The translations under genes and the position numbers were made by a program. A model generated the notes under the pieces. The model saw only the letters and a program-made list of their open reading frames with translations. It was not told the origin of the DNA and searched no databases. Positions 1-8,914 of a stretch of 64,000 bases of DNA are shown piece after piece. Position 1 is the stretch's first letter. Each line of letters begins with the position of its first letter. Source of the DNA: Pseudomonadota bacterium (GTDB lineage Bacteria; Pseudomonadota; Alphaproteobacteria; Rhizobiales; Hyphomicrobiaceae). The stretch lies in the NCBI GenBank assembly GCA_023412805.1, contig JAEZRM010000016.1:1-64000 (forward strand), given 5' to 3'.

Positions 1-1
1 G

Positions 2-1792
2 GTCGAGCCGCCGCCACCACCGCTCAATACCGCCCTGCTTGCCGCGCTGGAAAGTAACCAGCCGTCCGCGCGCCAGACTCAGGAGCGCGAGTGGCATGAG
101 GCGATCACTGCATTCTATGCCGCCCGCGCGGGCCTCCCTGTGTGGACCACGGACAGCGGTCTTAGCGCGGCTGCTCAGGCGCTCGTTGCCGAGATGGGCC
201 GCGCCGACGAGTGGGGGCTCGATCCCAAGGACTTCGATGTGAGCGGCCTGCCTGCGGGCGGCGCTGCGCCCGAGGTTCTGGCCGCCGCCGAGCTCAAGCT
301 CACGAACGCTCTCGTGACCTACGCCTGGCACGCCCGTGGCGGCCGGGTCGATCCGGTGCAGCTCAGCAAATGGCTCGACCAGTCGCCGCGCCCGCTCGAC
401 GTGAAGGCACTTCTCGAGCAGTTCGCGACCGCGAGTGATACGTCGGTCGCTTTGCAGAAGCTCCATCCCCAGCATCGCCAGTTCGAGCTGCTGCGGCAGG
501 CGTATCTGAAGGTGCGCGCCGACAAGATCCAGGCTCAGGAGCAGGAGGATCCGCGCGAGGTCACCATTCCGAATGGTCCCGTGGTGCGCCTGGGCGACCG
601 TCACGAGCACGTCGAGCTTGTACGCCGACGCCTAGAAGTGCCAGCCGACAATGCCGATGACGCGGACCTCTACGATGAGGACGTCGCTGCTGCAGTACGC
701 GAGTTCCTCGGCCCCACCTACCGCGACCGGCGCAGCGGCAAGACAGTGCGGCGCGCCACGCATCCTGCGCTCACCAACGCCACCCGGCAGAGCCTGAGCC
801 GCAAGACGCAGCAGGCGCAGAGCCGTCAGCCGACGCTCAAGCAATATCTCGTTAATCTCGAGCGCTGGCGCTGGATGCCCGAGGAGCTCGGTGCCACGTA
901 CGTCTGGAACAATCTTCCCGAGTACCAGACACGCGTGATCCGGGGCGGCAACGTCGTATTCCAGGAACGCATCATCATCGGCAAGCCGACGAACCAGACG
1001 CCGGTCTTCTCGGACGCCATGCAGTTCGTCGTTTTCCATCCCGATTGGGGCGTGCCGGGAACGATCAAGGTGCAGGACCTGCTGCCGTCGCTGCAAGCGG
1101 GCGACGACTCGATCTTGAGGCGTCGGAATATGCGCATCGTCAACGGCAACCGTACGGTGCGCCCCTACGAGATCGATTGGGAGCGCACGGATATCCGCCG
1201 CGTGTCCATCATTCAGGATCCAGGTCCCGCGAATCCGCTCGGTCAGCTAAAATTCATGTTCCCGAACAAGCATGACGTCTACATGCACGATACGCCGACG
1301 AAGAATCTCTTCGACACGTCGGTGCGCGCCTACAGTTTCGGGTGCATCCGCGTGCGCAATCCGGTGCGGTTTGCCGAGGTGATCTTCTCGCAAGATCGCA
1401 GCTGGAGCATGACGGACATCACCGAGCGGCTGAGGCCGAATGCGCCGCAGGTCAATCGCGTCGACCTCAATCGCCGCGTTCCGGTGCACAACACGTACTT
1501 CACCCTTGTTGCCGACGAGCACGGCAAGGTAGCGAGCTACGCGGATGTCTACGGACACGATCGCCGCATTCAAGCGGTGCTGCTCGATGGCCAGAGCGTG
1601 GCGGCCGTCGCGCGCACCGATCCGGCAGCAGCGCTCGATCGCAAGGTCAGGGAGCTTGCCAATGCGCCGCCGCGGCCACGCCGCGAAGAATACAGCGGCG
1701 GCTGGGGCGGTTGGGGCTGGGGCCCGCCGCCACGCGGTCGCCGCGGTGGCGGTGGTGGAAACGACTTTTTCTCGGGGATCTTCGGAAACTGA
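2..1792 (+). CDS. L,D-transpeptidase (YcbB/LdtD type), 5' truncated by the window start
   Basis: Periplasmic murein cross-linking enzyme that forms 3-3 (L,D) peptide bridges. The frame is open from base 2, and the family's N-terminal motif FYAARAGLPVWT is read across the first in-frame GTG at 140, so the true start lies upstream of the window. A peptidoglycan-binding-like segment (about 540-830) precedes the YkuD catalytic domain, which shows the conserved His (MHDT) and the S-F-G-C-I-R catalytic cysteine motif near 1340-1355. The last 45 residues are an unusual Gly/Trp/Pro/Arg-rich tail ending in FFSGIFGN. The signal peptide is not visible because it would lie upstream. The gene converges on the Wzz-like gene, with a strong hairpin at the junction. 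The family call is secure; the physiological role is inferred. Confidence 0.93.
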   Translation, partial: VEPPPPPLNTALLAALESNQPSARQTQEREWHEAITAFYAARAGLPVWTTDSGLSAAAQALVAEMGRADEWGLDPKDFDVSGLPAGGAAPEVLAAAELKLTNALVTYAWHARGGRVDPVQLSKWLDQSPRPLDVKALLEQFATASDTSVALQKLHPQHRQFELLRQAYLKVRADKIQAQEQEDPREVTIPNGPVVRLGDRHEHVELVRRRLEVPADNADDADLYDEDVAAAVREFLGPTYRDRRSGKTVRRATHPALTNATRQSLSRKTQQAQSRQPTLKQYLVNLERWRWMPEELGATYVWNNLPEYQTRVIRGGNVVFQERIIIGKPTNQTPVFSDAMQFVVFHPDWGVPGTIKVQDLLPSLQAGDDSILRRRNMRIVNGNRTVRPYEIDWERTDIRRVSIIQDPGPANPLGQLKFMFPNKHDVYMHDTPTKNLFDTSVRAYSFGCIRVRNPVRFAEVIFSQDRSWSMTDITERLRPNAPQVNRVDLNRRVPVHNTYFTLVADEHGKVASYADVYGHDRRIQAVLLDGQSVAAVARTDPAAALDRKVRELANAPPRPRREEYSGGWGGWGWGPPPRGRRGGGGGNDFFSGIFGN

Positions 1793-1806
1793 GGACGGAC
1801 GGATCG

Positions 1807-1830
1807 GCCGTCAGGCAGCAGCCTGACGGC
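1807..1830. terminator. Perfect 10-bp hairpin between convergent genes
   Basis: GCCGTCAGGC, loop AGCA, GCCTGACGGC. It lies 15 bases after the transpeptidase stop and contains the stop codon of the opposing Wzz-like gene. Neither strand has a T-run, so it is probably a bidirectional, factor-assisted terminator or mRNA 3'-end stabiliser. Confidence 0.6.
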
Positions 1831-3994
1831 GGGGCCGCTTGAGTCGCCGCGCGGCGCCGCGACGCTGCGCGAGGTCCATCTGCACAATGTAGATCTCGGT
1901 CACCTCGAAGCCGAGGAACACGCCGGGGCCGGCGTTGATCGTCGAGCCCTGGGCGCGACGGTCGGACATCACGATGCCGGCGTCGAAACGGCCCTCGATC
2001 GTCTCGAATAGGCCTCTTGCCTCATCGATCTGCGCCACCACGACAATATGGTCGTAGGCTTCATCCAGCGCATCGAGCACGAGGTTGATCCAGTCGGCAT
2101 CAAGCGGCAGCTCCGGATGGGCCGGCGGGGCGCCGGCGGCGATGACGTGTGCCTCGCTCTCGGGCAACCGCACGATGACATCATCGAAGCTCGCGCGGCC
2201 GTCGAGCAGATCGCACATGCCGGGCCGCGCCGGGATGCCGAGGCTTGCCGCGAGGCCCTTGCCGTCGCGCGCCCAGTCTACGAGCACCGAGCGCCGTCCC
2301 GCCGTGGCGAGCGACGTGATGATGTCGCGCGCCTCCGCAGCGCCATCGATGCGATCGGCGACCAGCAGCGTGCGGTAACCCTTGCGGCCCATAGCCCGCC
2401 CAGCCAGATGGCGGGCCGTGTCGTTCGTCGTCGAGAGAATGACGAACTGCCCAGGCTCAGCGGTGCGAAGCTCCGTGGCGGCGGCGCGGAGTTCCGGAGC
2501 GTGACCGGCCGAGCGATCGAATGCGCCCGCTTCGGCGGCCAACGGCAAATTGGTCTCTCGGGCGTCGAATGGTTGCGTCCTCAGAGAGCCGGCTCCGAGG
2601 TCGACATCGGCGCGATCACGTGCGGTCGTTGCCATGTCGGCAAATCCCGCTTCGACGACCGAGCGGCGATTGCCCGCCAGCAGCGTGCGCACGATGACCG
2701 CCACGAAGCCGATCATGAGGACAGTAACTGCTGTCAGGAGTGAGAACTGGGCCTTATGTGGGAACGCCGGGATGGCAATAGCCTGGCTCGGCGCCAGTCG
2801 TATGACGCTGTCGGTGCGCGGCCGCGCGATCGGCGCTGCGCTCGCGGTGGCCAGCGGGCTGGCCGTGAGGCTTGCAAGCGCCGCCCGCTTTTCGGCCGCA
2901 TCGCTCTCGAGGGCGATGAGGCGGTCGGTATTGATCGAAGGACTGGATACATCCGCACGGGCATCGGCACCTGCGAGGCGTGCGCGCGCCTCCGCTTCCC
3001 GGTCCGCTGCCGTTTTCAGCTCCGTCTCAAGTCCTTCGGTTATGGCTGTGGCTTCGCGGAACATCTGCCAGCGCAACTCGCTCAAGCGTGCCCGAAGATC
3101 GCGAATGCGCGGATGGTCAGCTGGCAGCGAGCGCTCGGCACTGTTCTTCTGAACCTCGACGCGCACGCGCTCTGCGATCAATTGATGGAGAGATGGTGAT
3201 GCCTGCAGCTCGGCGATGGCTTCGACCGTACCCTTGTCCAGGAAGCCGCGAGCCGTGCTGGCACGCGACGACGCGGCGGCGCGCTCGCGCTCGGCCTGCT
3301 TCAGGGCTTCCGTGAGATCGTGACGCCGCTGAGCATCGGCCGAACCATCGGCAACGCTCTTGAGGCGCGCGATCTCCGCATCGATTGCCGCCACGTCCGC
3401 CGCAAGTCGCTGCATCTCGGCCGCACGCGTATCGGGCGTGACGGTCTGCTCTGTAGTGCGCGCCGGCTCGGGCGATGCATCGTGCAGATCGACGAGGCGA
3501 TCGGCGATGCGCACTGCAAGATCGGGCGTACGTGCCGTCACGCGAACGGTGATGCTGCCGTCCTCGTTTCCTGGCGCGACCTGCAGGCCGCGCATCAGGG
3601 CGGCCGTAATCTGCTCCTCGCGCGAGCCCGATCGGCCTTGAGCGTTGCGGCCCGAAAGGCGATCCAGCCAGCCACGGATGTCATGCACCGCGTGCGTGCC
3701 ATTGAAGGCCGGCGCACGCGTCAGCTCAAGGTCGGCGACGACCCTGCGGGCGAGTTCCTTCGATTGCAGCGCGGCAACACGCGTGGCCACCGCATCGGAC
3801 GCAGCCGGCGCCGGTACGCGGATGACGGCCGTGGCGACATAGCGTGCCGGTGTAAGCGCCAGGGCGGCATAAACCGCGGCACCTGCGAAGCCGGCGACAA
3901 TCAGAACCCGCAACCAGGAGCGCATGAGCAGAGGCCACGGCGATATGGCGGCGACTTCTTCGGATGGCAATCGAGCCGAGTTACGCATGAGCAT
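1811..3994 (-). CDS. Wzz/GumC-type polysaccharide chain-length protein with degenerate BY-kinase-like domain
   Basis: Inner-membrane polysaccharide co-polymerase of the exopolysaccharide transport family, 727 residues. A first membrane segment (about residues 27-49) is followed by a long Ala/Arg/Glu-rich periplasmic coiled coil, a proline-containing PxxP-like stretch and a second membrane segment (about 415-438). A cytoplasmic Rossmann-like domain (about 520-690) resembles bacterial tyrosine kinases, but at the Walker A position it reads STTNDTARHLAG and has no GxxxxGK(S/T). Only a Walker A'-like VLVDWARD stretch remains, and there is no C-terminal tyrosine cluster. It is therefore probably not an active kinase. 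The ATG at 3994 has a second ATG two codons later and no strong ribosome site. No glycosyltransferase genes are adjacent, so the polymer is unknown. Confidence 0.82.
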   Translation of the reverse strand: MLMRNSARLPSEEVAAISPWPLLMRSWLRVLIVAGFAGAAVYAALALTPARYVATAVIRVPAPAASDAVATRVAALQSKELARRVVADLELTRAPAFNGTHAVHDIRGWLDRLSGRNAQGRSGSREEQITAALMRGLQVAPGNEDGSITVRVTARTPDLAVRIADRLVDLHDASPEPARTTEQTVTPDTRAAEMQRLAADVAAIDAEIARLKSVADGSADAQRRHDLTEALKQAERERAAASSRASTARGFLDKGTVEAIAELQASPSLHQLIAERVRVEVQKNSAERSLPADHPRIRDLRARLSELRWQMFREATAITEGLETELKTAADREAEARARLAGADARADVSSPSINTDRLIALESDAAEKRAALASLTASPLATASAAPIARPRTDSVIRLAPSQAIAIPAFPHKAQFSLLTAVTVLMIGFVAVIVRTLLAGNRRSVVEAGFADMATTARDRADVDLGAGSLRTQPFDARETNLPLAAEAGAFDRSAGHAPELRAAATELRTAEPGQFVILSTTNDTARHLAGRAMGRKGYRTLLVADRIDGAAEARDIITSLATAGRRSVLVDWARDGKGLAASLGIPARPGMCDLLDGRASFDDVIVRLPESEAHVIAAGAPPAHPELPLDADWINLVLDALDEAYDHIVVVAQIDEARGLFETIEGRFDAGIVMSDRRAQGSTINAGPGVFLGFEVTEIYIVQMDLAQRRGAARRLKRPRRQAAA

Positions 3995-4178
3995 AGGACC
4001 GATCGTGTTGCCCGCGCTGCCGAACTCGACAGGCGGTGTACAAGTGTCCCGGATTAGAACGCTCTGCTCTTGCGATTTCCTTAAGCGCGCGCAGAGTTTC
4101 GCGTGCTTAGGTCTTGTTAACGCACACTAACAACAAGTTGCGGCGTAGGGCGGTTCCATCGCGCGCCTCTCCGTCGGC

Positions 4179-4853
4179 TCAGCGCGCAGCCTCGGCCGAG
4201 GTACGGATGGCGGCAATATTCGTCGCATATGCCTCCTTGCTGCCGCCCTTGAAGACCGCCGAGCCCGCGACGAGCACGTTGGCGCCGGCTGCGACGACAA
4301 GGGGCGCCGTCTCCGGCGTCACGCCGCCGTCGATCTCGATATGGATCGGGCGATCGCCGATCAGGGCCTTCACCCGGCGCACCTTCTCCACCACCGATGG
4401 AATGAAGGCCTGGCCGCCGAAACCCGGATTGACCGTCATCAGCAGGATGAGGTCGAGGCGGTCGAGCACGTACTCGATGACGCTCGCCGGGGTCGAGGGA
4501 TTGAGCGAAACGCCGGCCTTCTTCCCAAGCGCGCGAATGGCCTGGAGGGAGCGGTCGAGGTGGGGGCCTGCTTCTGCATGGACGGTGATGATGTCGGCGC
4601 CTGCTTCGGCGAAGGCAGCGAGATATGGATCGGCCGGCGTGATCATCAGGTGGCAGTCGAACACCTTCTTCGAAGCGCCGCGGATGGCTTTGATGATCGG
4701 CGGGCCGAACGTGATGTTCGGGACGAAGTGGCCATCCATGACATCGAGATGGATCCAATCCGCACCCGCCGCATCGACGGCCGCGACTTCCTCGCCGAGG
4801 CGGGCGAAGTCGGCCGAGAGGATCGACGGTGCGATGAAGAGATCCCGAGGCAT
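4179..4853 (-). CDS. rpe: Ribulose-phosphate 3-epimerase
   Basis: Interconverts ribulose 5-phosphate and xylulose 5-phosphate in the pentose phosphate and Calvin pathways; cytosolic TIM barrel. At 224 residues it has the usual family length. Visible motifs are APSILSADFARL at the N terminus, HLDVMDGHFVPN (metal/active site), VNPGFGGQ, and DGGV near the end. The start at 4853 is chosen because MPRDLFIAPS matches the family N terminus and GGAGGG lies about six bases upstream; an in-frame extension to 4955 looks non-native. The gene is transcribed away from the mraZ cluster and stands alone on this strand. Confidence 0.95.
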   Translation of the reverse strand: MPRDLFIAPSILSADFARLGEEVAAVDAAGADWIHLDVMDGHFVPNITFGPPIIKAIRGASKKVFDCHLMITPADPYLAAFAEAGADIITVHAEAGPHLDRSLQAIRALGKKAGVSLNPSTPASVIEYVLDRLDLILLMTVNPGFGGQAFIPSVVEKVRRVKALIGDRPIHIEIDGGVTPETAPLVVAAGANVLVAGSAVFKGGSKEAYATNIAAIRTSAEAAR

Positions 4854-5058
4854 TGAGGCCCTCCGTTTGGCGGCTTCCAAGGAAATGCGAGCCACGTCCA
4901 GGCGATAGCACGCCGGGAGGGCTCTGCAACAGGGCGCCTCGCGCCTATCCCCCACCTCACCTCGAAGGTGACCGAAAGCCGCGAATCGCGCCGAGGCCGG
5001 GGCGAAAATCCAGTTTCGCGATGAATTTCCTGTTCAAACCATCGTATTACCTTAATTT

Positions 5059-5102
5059 CCCGTTGACGCCCATTAAAACCCATGACATCCCATAAATGCC
5101 CG
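5059..5102 (+). promoter_or_regulatory. MraZ operator: five tetramer boxes at exact 10-bp spacing
   Basis: CCCG/CCCA tetramers occur at 5059, 5069, 5079, 5089 and 5099, that is CGGG/TGGG on the minus strand. Three are perfect TGGG and the two outer ones are CGGG. MraZ is known in Escherichia coli to bind TGGGN direct repeats with a 10-bp period upstream of its own gene. A TTGACG hexamer (5063-5068) lies inside the array and could be a -35 box, so bound MraZ would cover the promoter. No other gene lies in the 463-bp gap between rpe and mraZ. Confidence 0.85.
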
Positions 5103-5316
5103 TCCGCACCGGGCAGGAGACGTGGGGCGTGGCGCCGGTTCTGCAGAGGGCTTGAACCGTGCGACCGCCCGCTCTCCGGCCGAACTGGCGGAAAGGGAGC
5201 TGCGACCGTCGGCACGCGTAGAGCACGGCGGTGATGTGCGGGAGTTGAGGATGTGAGGCGGGTTTTCAGTCGCGGTTGTCGCGTTGAGCAAAAACGACGG
5301 GACTTCGACTGAAGGG

Positions 5317-5826
5317 ATGGACCGCTTTGTCTCGACATACATCAATAAAATCGACGGTAAGGGCCGCGTCTCCGTCCCTGCGCCATTTCGCGCCATTCTC
5401 GAGCGCGACGGCTACCAGCAAGGTGGGGCAGGACACGTCTACTGCTACCCCGCGCTCGATAGTCCTGCGGTCGATGCAGGCGGCGAGCGACTTGCGCGCA
5501 CGATCGACGGGCTTCTCGCAGGCCTGCCGGACTATTCGATCGAGCGGGACGAGCTCTCTGTCGCGCTTTACGGTATCTCCCAGGTCCTCTCGATCGACCA
5601 GGACGGACGTATCGTGCTTCCTGAGAGCCTTCGTGCCCATGCCGGCATCACTTCCCAAGTCGCTTTTGTCGGCCTGGGTGAAAAATTTCAGATTTGGGAG
5701 CCGGGCCAGTTCGAGCGCCGTCGCGCCGAGGCCCAGCAAAAGGTGCGCGAGCACCTCAAACTTTTCGGCGCGGGTCGTCGCGGCGGGGGTGACCCCGGCG
5801 GCGGCCAGCAGGGGGCGCGGGAATGA
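5317..5826 (+). CDS. mraZ: Transcriptional regulator MraZ
   Basis: First gene of the division and cell-wall cluster; a ring-forming DNA-binding protein that represses its own operon. It has 169 residues with two SpoVT/AbrB-type halves: the first holds NKIDGKGRVSVPAPFR near the N terminus and the second holds DQDGRIVLPESLR. The tail is Gly/Arg-rich. The ATG at 5317 is preferred because MDRFVSTYINKID aligns with family N termini; a TTG at 5284 in the same frame is less likely. GAAGGG abuts the ATG, so the ribosome site is not clear. The stop overlaps the rsmH start, indicating translational coupling. Confidence 0.92.
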   Translation: MDRFVSTYINKIDGKGRVSVPAPFRAILERDGYQQGGAGHVYCYPALDSPAVDAGGERLARTIDGLLAGLPDYSIERDELSVALYGISQVLSIDQDGRIVLPESLRAHAGITSQVAFVGLGEKFQIWEPGQFERRRAEAQQKVREHLKLFGAGRRGGGDPGGGQQGARE

Positions 5827-6872
5827 TGGCGGGCCGCGAGGTGCGCCAAGGGGAACGCGCCACTGAGGGTGCGGCCCGCCACATTCCCGTGTTGTTGGAT
5901 GAAGTCCTCGCCGCCCTGAAACCCGGGGCCGGCGAGGTCTTCGTCGACGGAACATTCGGTGCCGGCGGCTATACGTCGGCCATTCTCGATGCTGCGCCCG
6001 ATGCGCGCGTAATCGCTATCGACCAGGATCCGAACGCTCTGACAGCCGGCCAAGCGCTCGTCGCGAAATACGCACCGCGCCTCATCTTGAGCGAAGGGCG
6101 CTTCGGCGATCTCGACCGGATTGCTGCCGATGCCGGATATCCCGCTGTCGACGGCGTCGTGCTTGATATCGGCGTTTCGTCCATGCAACTGGACGAAGCC
6201 GAACGTGGCTTCTCCTTCATGTCCGACGGTCCACTCGACATGCGCATGTCACAGCAGGGCCCGGGTGCCGCCGATATCGTTCGCGAGGCGTCGGAAGAAC
6301 TTCTCGCCGACATTTTTTTCCATCTGGGCGAGGAGCGCCGGTCGCGCGCCGTCGCACGCGCTATCGGCCGAGCGCGCTCGAGCGCAGAGATCGCGACGAC
6401 GCGCCAGCTCGCCGATGTCGTACAGCGCGCGCTCGGTCGCGCCAAAGGCGACGACAAGCATCCCGCGACCCGCACCTTCCAGGCGCTGCGCATCTACGTG
6501 AATGACGAGCTCGGCCAGCTCATGGATGCGCTTGCCGCGGCCGAGCGCTGCCTGAAGCCCGGTGGCCGCCTAGTCGTTGTGACCTTCCACTCGCTCGAAG
6601 ACCGCATCGTCAAGCGTTACCTGACGGACGCAAGCGGTCGAAATCCCTCCGGCTCGCGCCATTTACCGCCCGCCGCAGGCGCGGCGGTAGCGCCGCGTTA
6701 CCAAATTATTAACCAACGCCCGTTAACCCCAAGTGAAGAGGAAATTGCCGCCAATCCGCGTGCGCGCTCGGCGCGTCTCAGGGCCGCCGAGCGGACCTCG
6801 GCTGCGGCGGCTCGTCCCGCGGACGAAGCTCATCTCGGCGTGATCCGGCCCGAGAGCCTCGCCCGCCGTTAG
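5823..6872 (+). CDS. rsmH: 16S rRNA (cytosine(1402)-N4)-methyltransferase
   Basis: Methylates N4 of C1402 in the ribosomal P site (formerly MraW); 349 residues. The SAM-binding region FVDGTFGAGGYTSAIL lies near residues 40-55, followed by VVLDIGVSS and the family signature RGFSFMSDGPLDMRM. The ATG overlaps the mraZ stop (5823-5826), and a second ATG follows immediately, so 5826 is an alternative start. The C-terminal tail is Ala/Arg-rich and typical of alphaproteobacterial homologues. It lies inside the mraZ-ftsI operon. Confidence 0.95.
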   Translation: MMAGREVRQGERATEGAARHIPVLLDEVLAALKPGAGEVFVDGTFGAGGYTSAILDAAPDARVIAIDQDPNALTAGQALVAKYAPRLILSEGRFGDLDRIAADAGYPAVDGVVLDIGVSSMQLDEAERGFSFMSDGPLDMRMSQQGPGAADIVREASEELLADIFFHLGEERRSRAVARAIGRARSSAEIATTRQLADVVQRALGRAKGDDKHPATRTFQALRIYVNDELGQLMDALAAAERCLKPGGRLVVVTFHSLEDRIVKRYLTDASGRNPSGSRHLPPAAGAAVAPRYQIINQRPLTPSEEEIAANPRARSARLRAAERTSAAAARPADEAHLGVIRPESLARR

Positions 6873-6889
6873 CGTGAGGAGTGGCTGCC

Positions 6890-7165
6890 ATGTCCCGTCT
6901 CGCCGCAGTTGGCACAGTCCTGCTCGCGGTCGCTTCGGCGTTCGTGCTGTACGCCGTCACGTACGATACGCGGCGGCTGGAGCAGCACGTCGCGTCGCAG
7001 GCTCGGGCCATCGACAAGGCGCACCTCGACATCGCGGTGCTTCGTGCCGAGCGCGCGTATCTCGCGCGTCCGGAGCGCATCGAGCAAATGGCGCGCAAGG
7101 CTGGCCTCGCGCCCATCGACCCGCGCCAGATCGAGGTCTTGTCCTCCGCAGGTGTGGTGAAATGA
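6890..7165 (+). CDS. ftsL: Cell division protein FtsL
   Basis: Small bitopic inner-membrane protein of the divisome, partner of FtsB/FtsQ. It has 91 residues: a short cytoplasmic N terminus, one membrane segment (LAAVGTVLLAVASAFVLYAV) and a periplasmic coiled coil with heptad leucines that ends in a PxRIEQMARKAGL motif typical of FtsL/FtsB. The ATG at 6890 is chosen because GAGGAG lies about eight bases upstream; GTG at 6881 would add three residues. Its stop overlaps the ftsI start in an ATGA (7162-7165). Confidence 0.85.
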   Translation: MSRLAAVGTVLLAVASAFVLYAVTYDTRRLEQHVASQARAIDKAHLDIAVLRAERAYLARPERIEQMARKAGLAPIDPRQIEVLSSAGVVK

Positions 7166-8865
7166 AACGCAGAGCCGAGCCGCTGCGTGTCGGACCCGCG
7201 CTGGCGGCGCGGTCCGGTGCGCCGCGCGAACGGCCTCAAGCCGTGCGCGTCGAGCTCCCGCGTGGGCGGACATGGCTCATGCATGCAGCCATCGCGACGG
7301 TCTTCATGGCCATTGCCGGCCAGACCGTGCGCCTCGCCGCGAGCGGTCAGGACGAAACACGCCTCGCGCGCGCCGAGCCGCTGCATCAAACCTTCATACG
7401 CCCTGACATCGTCGATCGGCGCGGCAACCTGCTCGCCACGGATGTCGATGCCGCCTCGCTGTTCGCCGATCCGGCCATGGTGCGCGATGCCGACCTGACG
7501 GCCGAGCGGCTGGTTGCAGCATTTCCGGAGCTGGATGCGGCGGAGCTTCGCCGCCATCTCGGTGACAACACGCGCCGCTTCATGTGGATCAAGCGCGGGC
7601 TAACACCGATCGAGGCGCAGCGCGCGTTCGATCTCGGGTTGCCCGGCCTCGGCTTCCGCCGCGAGCCGCGCCGCGTTTATCCGACACGCTATCTCACGTC
7701 GCATATCCTGGGTCACGTCAACGTCGACAACCAGGGTATTTCGGGCATCGAGAAGCACATCGACGAGATCGGCGAGATCGATGCAGCCGCCGCGCCGCGC
7801 CGCTCGCAGCGCGCACCCGTTCGCCTGTCGATCGATCTCGGCGTGCAGAATGCCGTCGCCGATACGCTTTCCGGTGCCATGAAGGAATACAAGGCGCAGG
7901 GTGCCTCGGGCATCGTTCTCGATGCCGTGAGCGGTGAGGTCATTGCCGCCGTCTCGCTCCCTGATCAGGATCCGGATAAGTTTCCCGGCGCCGATGAGGA
8001 CGACCGCAAAGACAAGGTCATGAGCGGAACTTTCGAGCTCGGCTCGATCGCGAAGACCGTGACGCTCGGCCTCGCGCTCGATGATCTCGGCGCGTCGCTC
8101 ACGCGCATCTATGACACGCGCGAGCCGCTGCGCTTCGGCCGCTACACCATCTCCGAGCAGTATCCGCCCGGCCGTCCGCTGACGCTCGCGGAAATCCTCA
8201 TCCGCTCGTCGAATGTCGGCGCGGGCCTTATCGCGATGGAAGCGGGCGTGCCGCGCCAGCGCGCCTTCCTCGATCGGCTCGGCCTGCTCGATCAGATGCG
8301 CACCGAAGCCGGCCCGGTGGCACGGCCGCAGATACCCGCGCATTGGGCGTCACTCGAAGGTGTGACCATCGCCTATGGGCATGGGCTCGCTGTCTCGCCA
8401 TTGCAGTTCGCGGCTGCGGCTGCCGGTCTCGTCAATGGTGGCATCAAAGTGCGACCGACCATGATCCATCAAGAGACGATCCCGGCGGGTGAAGCGCGCG
8501 TCGTTTCGCTGGCGACCAGCGCCGCGATCCGCGAGGCCCTGCGCCGTGCCGTCATCGATACGCAAGGCACCGGCCGGCGCGCGGAGCTCGAAGGTTATGA
8601 GATCGGCGGCAAGACAGGTACGGCCGAGCAACCCGGGAAGGGCGGCTACAAGGACAAGACCGTGATTTCGTCGTTCTTCGCGACGCTGCCTGCCTCGGCG
8701 CCGCGTTATGTGCTGCTGATCTCGCTGTTCGAGCCCGAGGGCACGAAGGAGACCAAAGGCAGGATCACCGCCGGCCTCAATGCCGCGCCGACGACGGCCC
8801 GCCTCATCCAGCGTATCGGCCCGATGCTGGATCTGCTCCCGGCGCGCGTTGCCGGGGCGGATTGA
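7162..8865 (+). CDS. ftsI: Peptidoglycan D,D-transpeptidase FtsI (PBP3)
   Basis: Septal penicillin-binding protein of 567 residues. A cytoplasmic N terminus and one membrane segment (about residues 38-60) are followed by the PBP dimer domain and the transpeptidase domain. Catalytic motifs are S295-I-A-K298, S349-S-N351 and K484-T-G486. The ATG at 7162 overlaps the ftsL stop. In most alphaproteobacteria murE and murF follow directly; here a HAD phosphatase and then opposite-strand genes follow, so the cluster is interrupted. Confidence 0.96.
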   Translation: MKRRAEPLRVGPALAARSGAPRERPQAVRVELPRGRTWLMHAAIATVFMAIAGQTVRLAASGQDETRLARAEPLHQTFIRPDIVDRRGNLLATDVDAASLFADPAMVRDADLTAERLVAAFPELDAAELRRHLGDNTRRFMWIKRGLTPIEAQRAFDLGLPGLGFRREPRRVYPTRYLTSHILGHVNVDNQGISGIEKHIDEIGEIDAAAAPRRSQRAPVRLSIDLGVQNAVADTLSGAMKEYKAQGASGIVLDAVSGEVIAAVSLPDQDPDKFPGADEDDRKDKVMSGTFELGSIAKTVTLGLALDDLGASLTRIYDTREPLRFGRYTISEQYPPGRPLTLAEILIRSSNVGAGLIAMEAGVPRQRAFLDRLGLLDQMRTEAGPVARPQIPAHWASLEGVTIAYGHGLAVSPLQFAAAAAGLVNGGIKVRPTMIHQETIPAGEARVVSLATSAAIREALRRAVIDTQGTGRRAELEGYEIGGKTGTAEQPGKGGYKDKTVISSFFATLPASAPRYVLLISLFEPEGTKETKGRITAGLNAAPTTARLIQRIGPMLDLLPARVAGAD

Positions 8866-8914
8866 AGCGTGTAACTGCTTGCCGTTCACGCTTTCACAAT
8901 GCCGAGGCGAACTC

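Noticed and set aside
5284..5316. TTG start giving a longer MraZ
   Set aside because: Family N termini align with the ATG at 5317; the added 11 residues are not family-like.
6700..6730. TTAA...TTAA pair within rsmH as a CtrA site
   Set aside because: The spacing is ten bases, not seven, and it lies inside a coding region.
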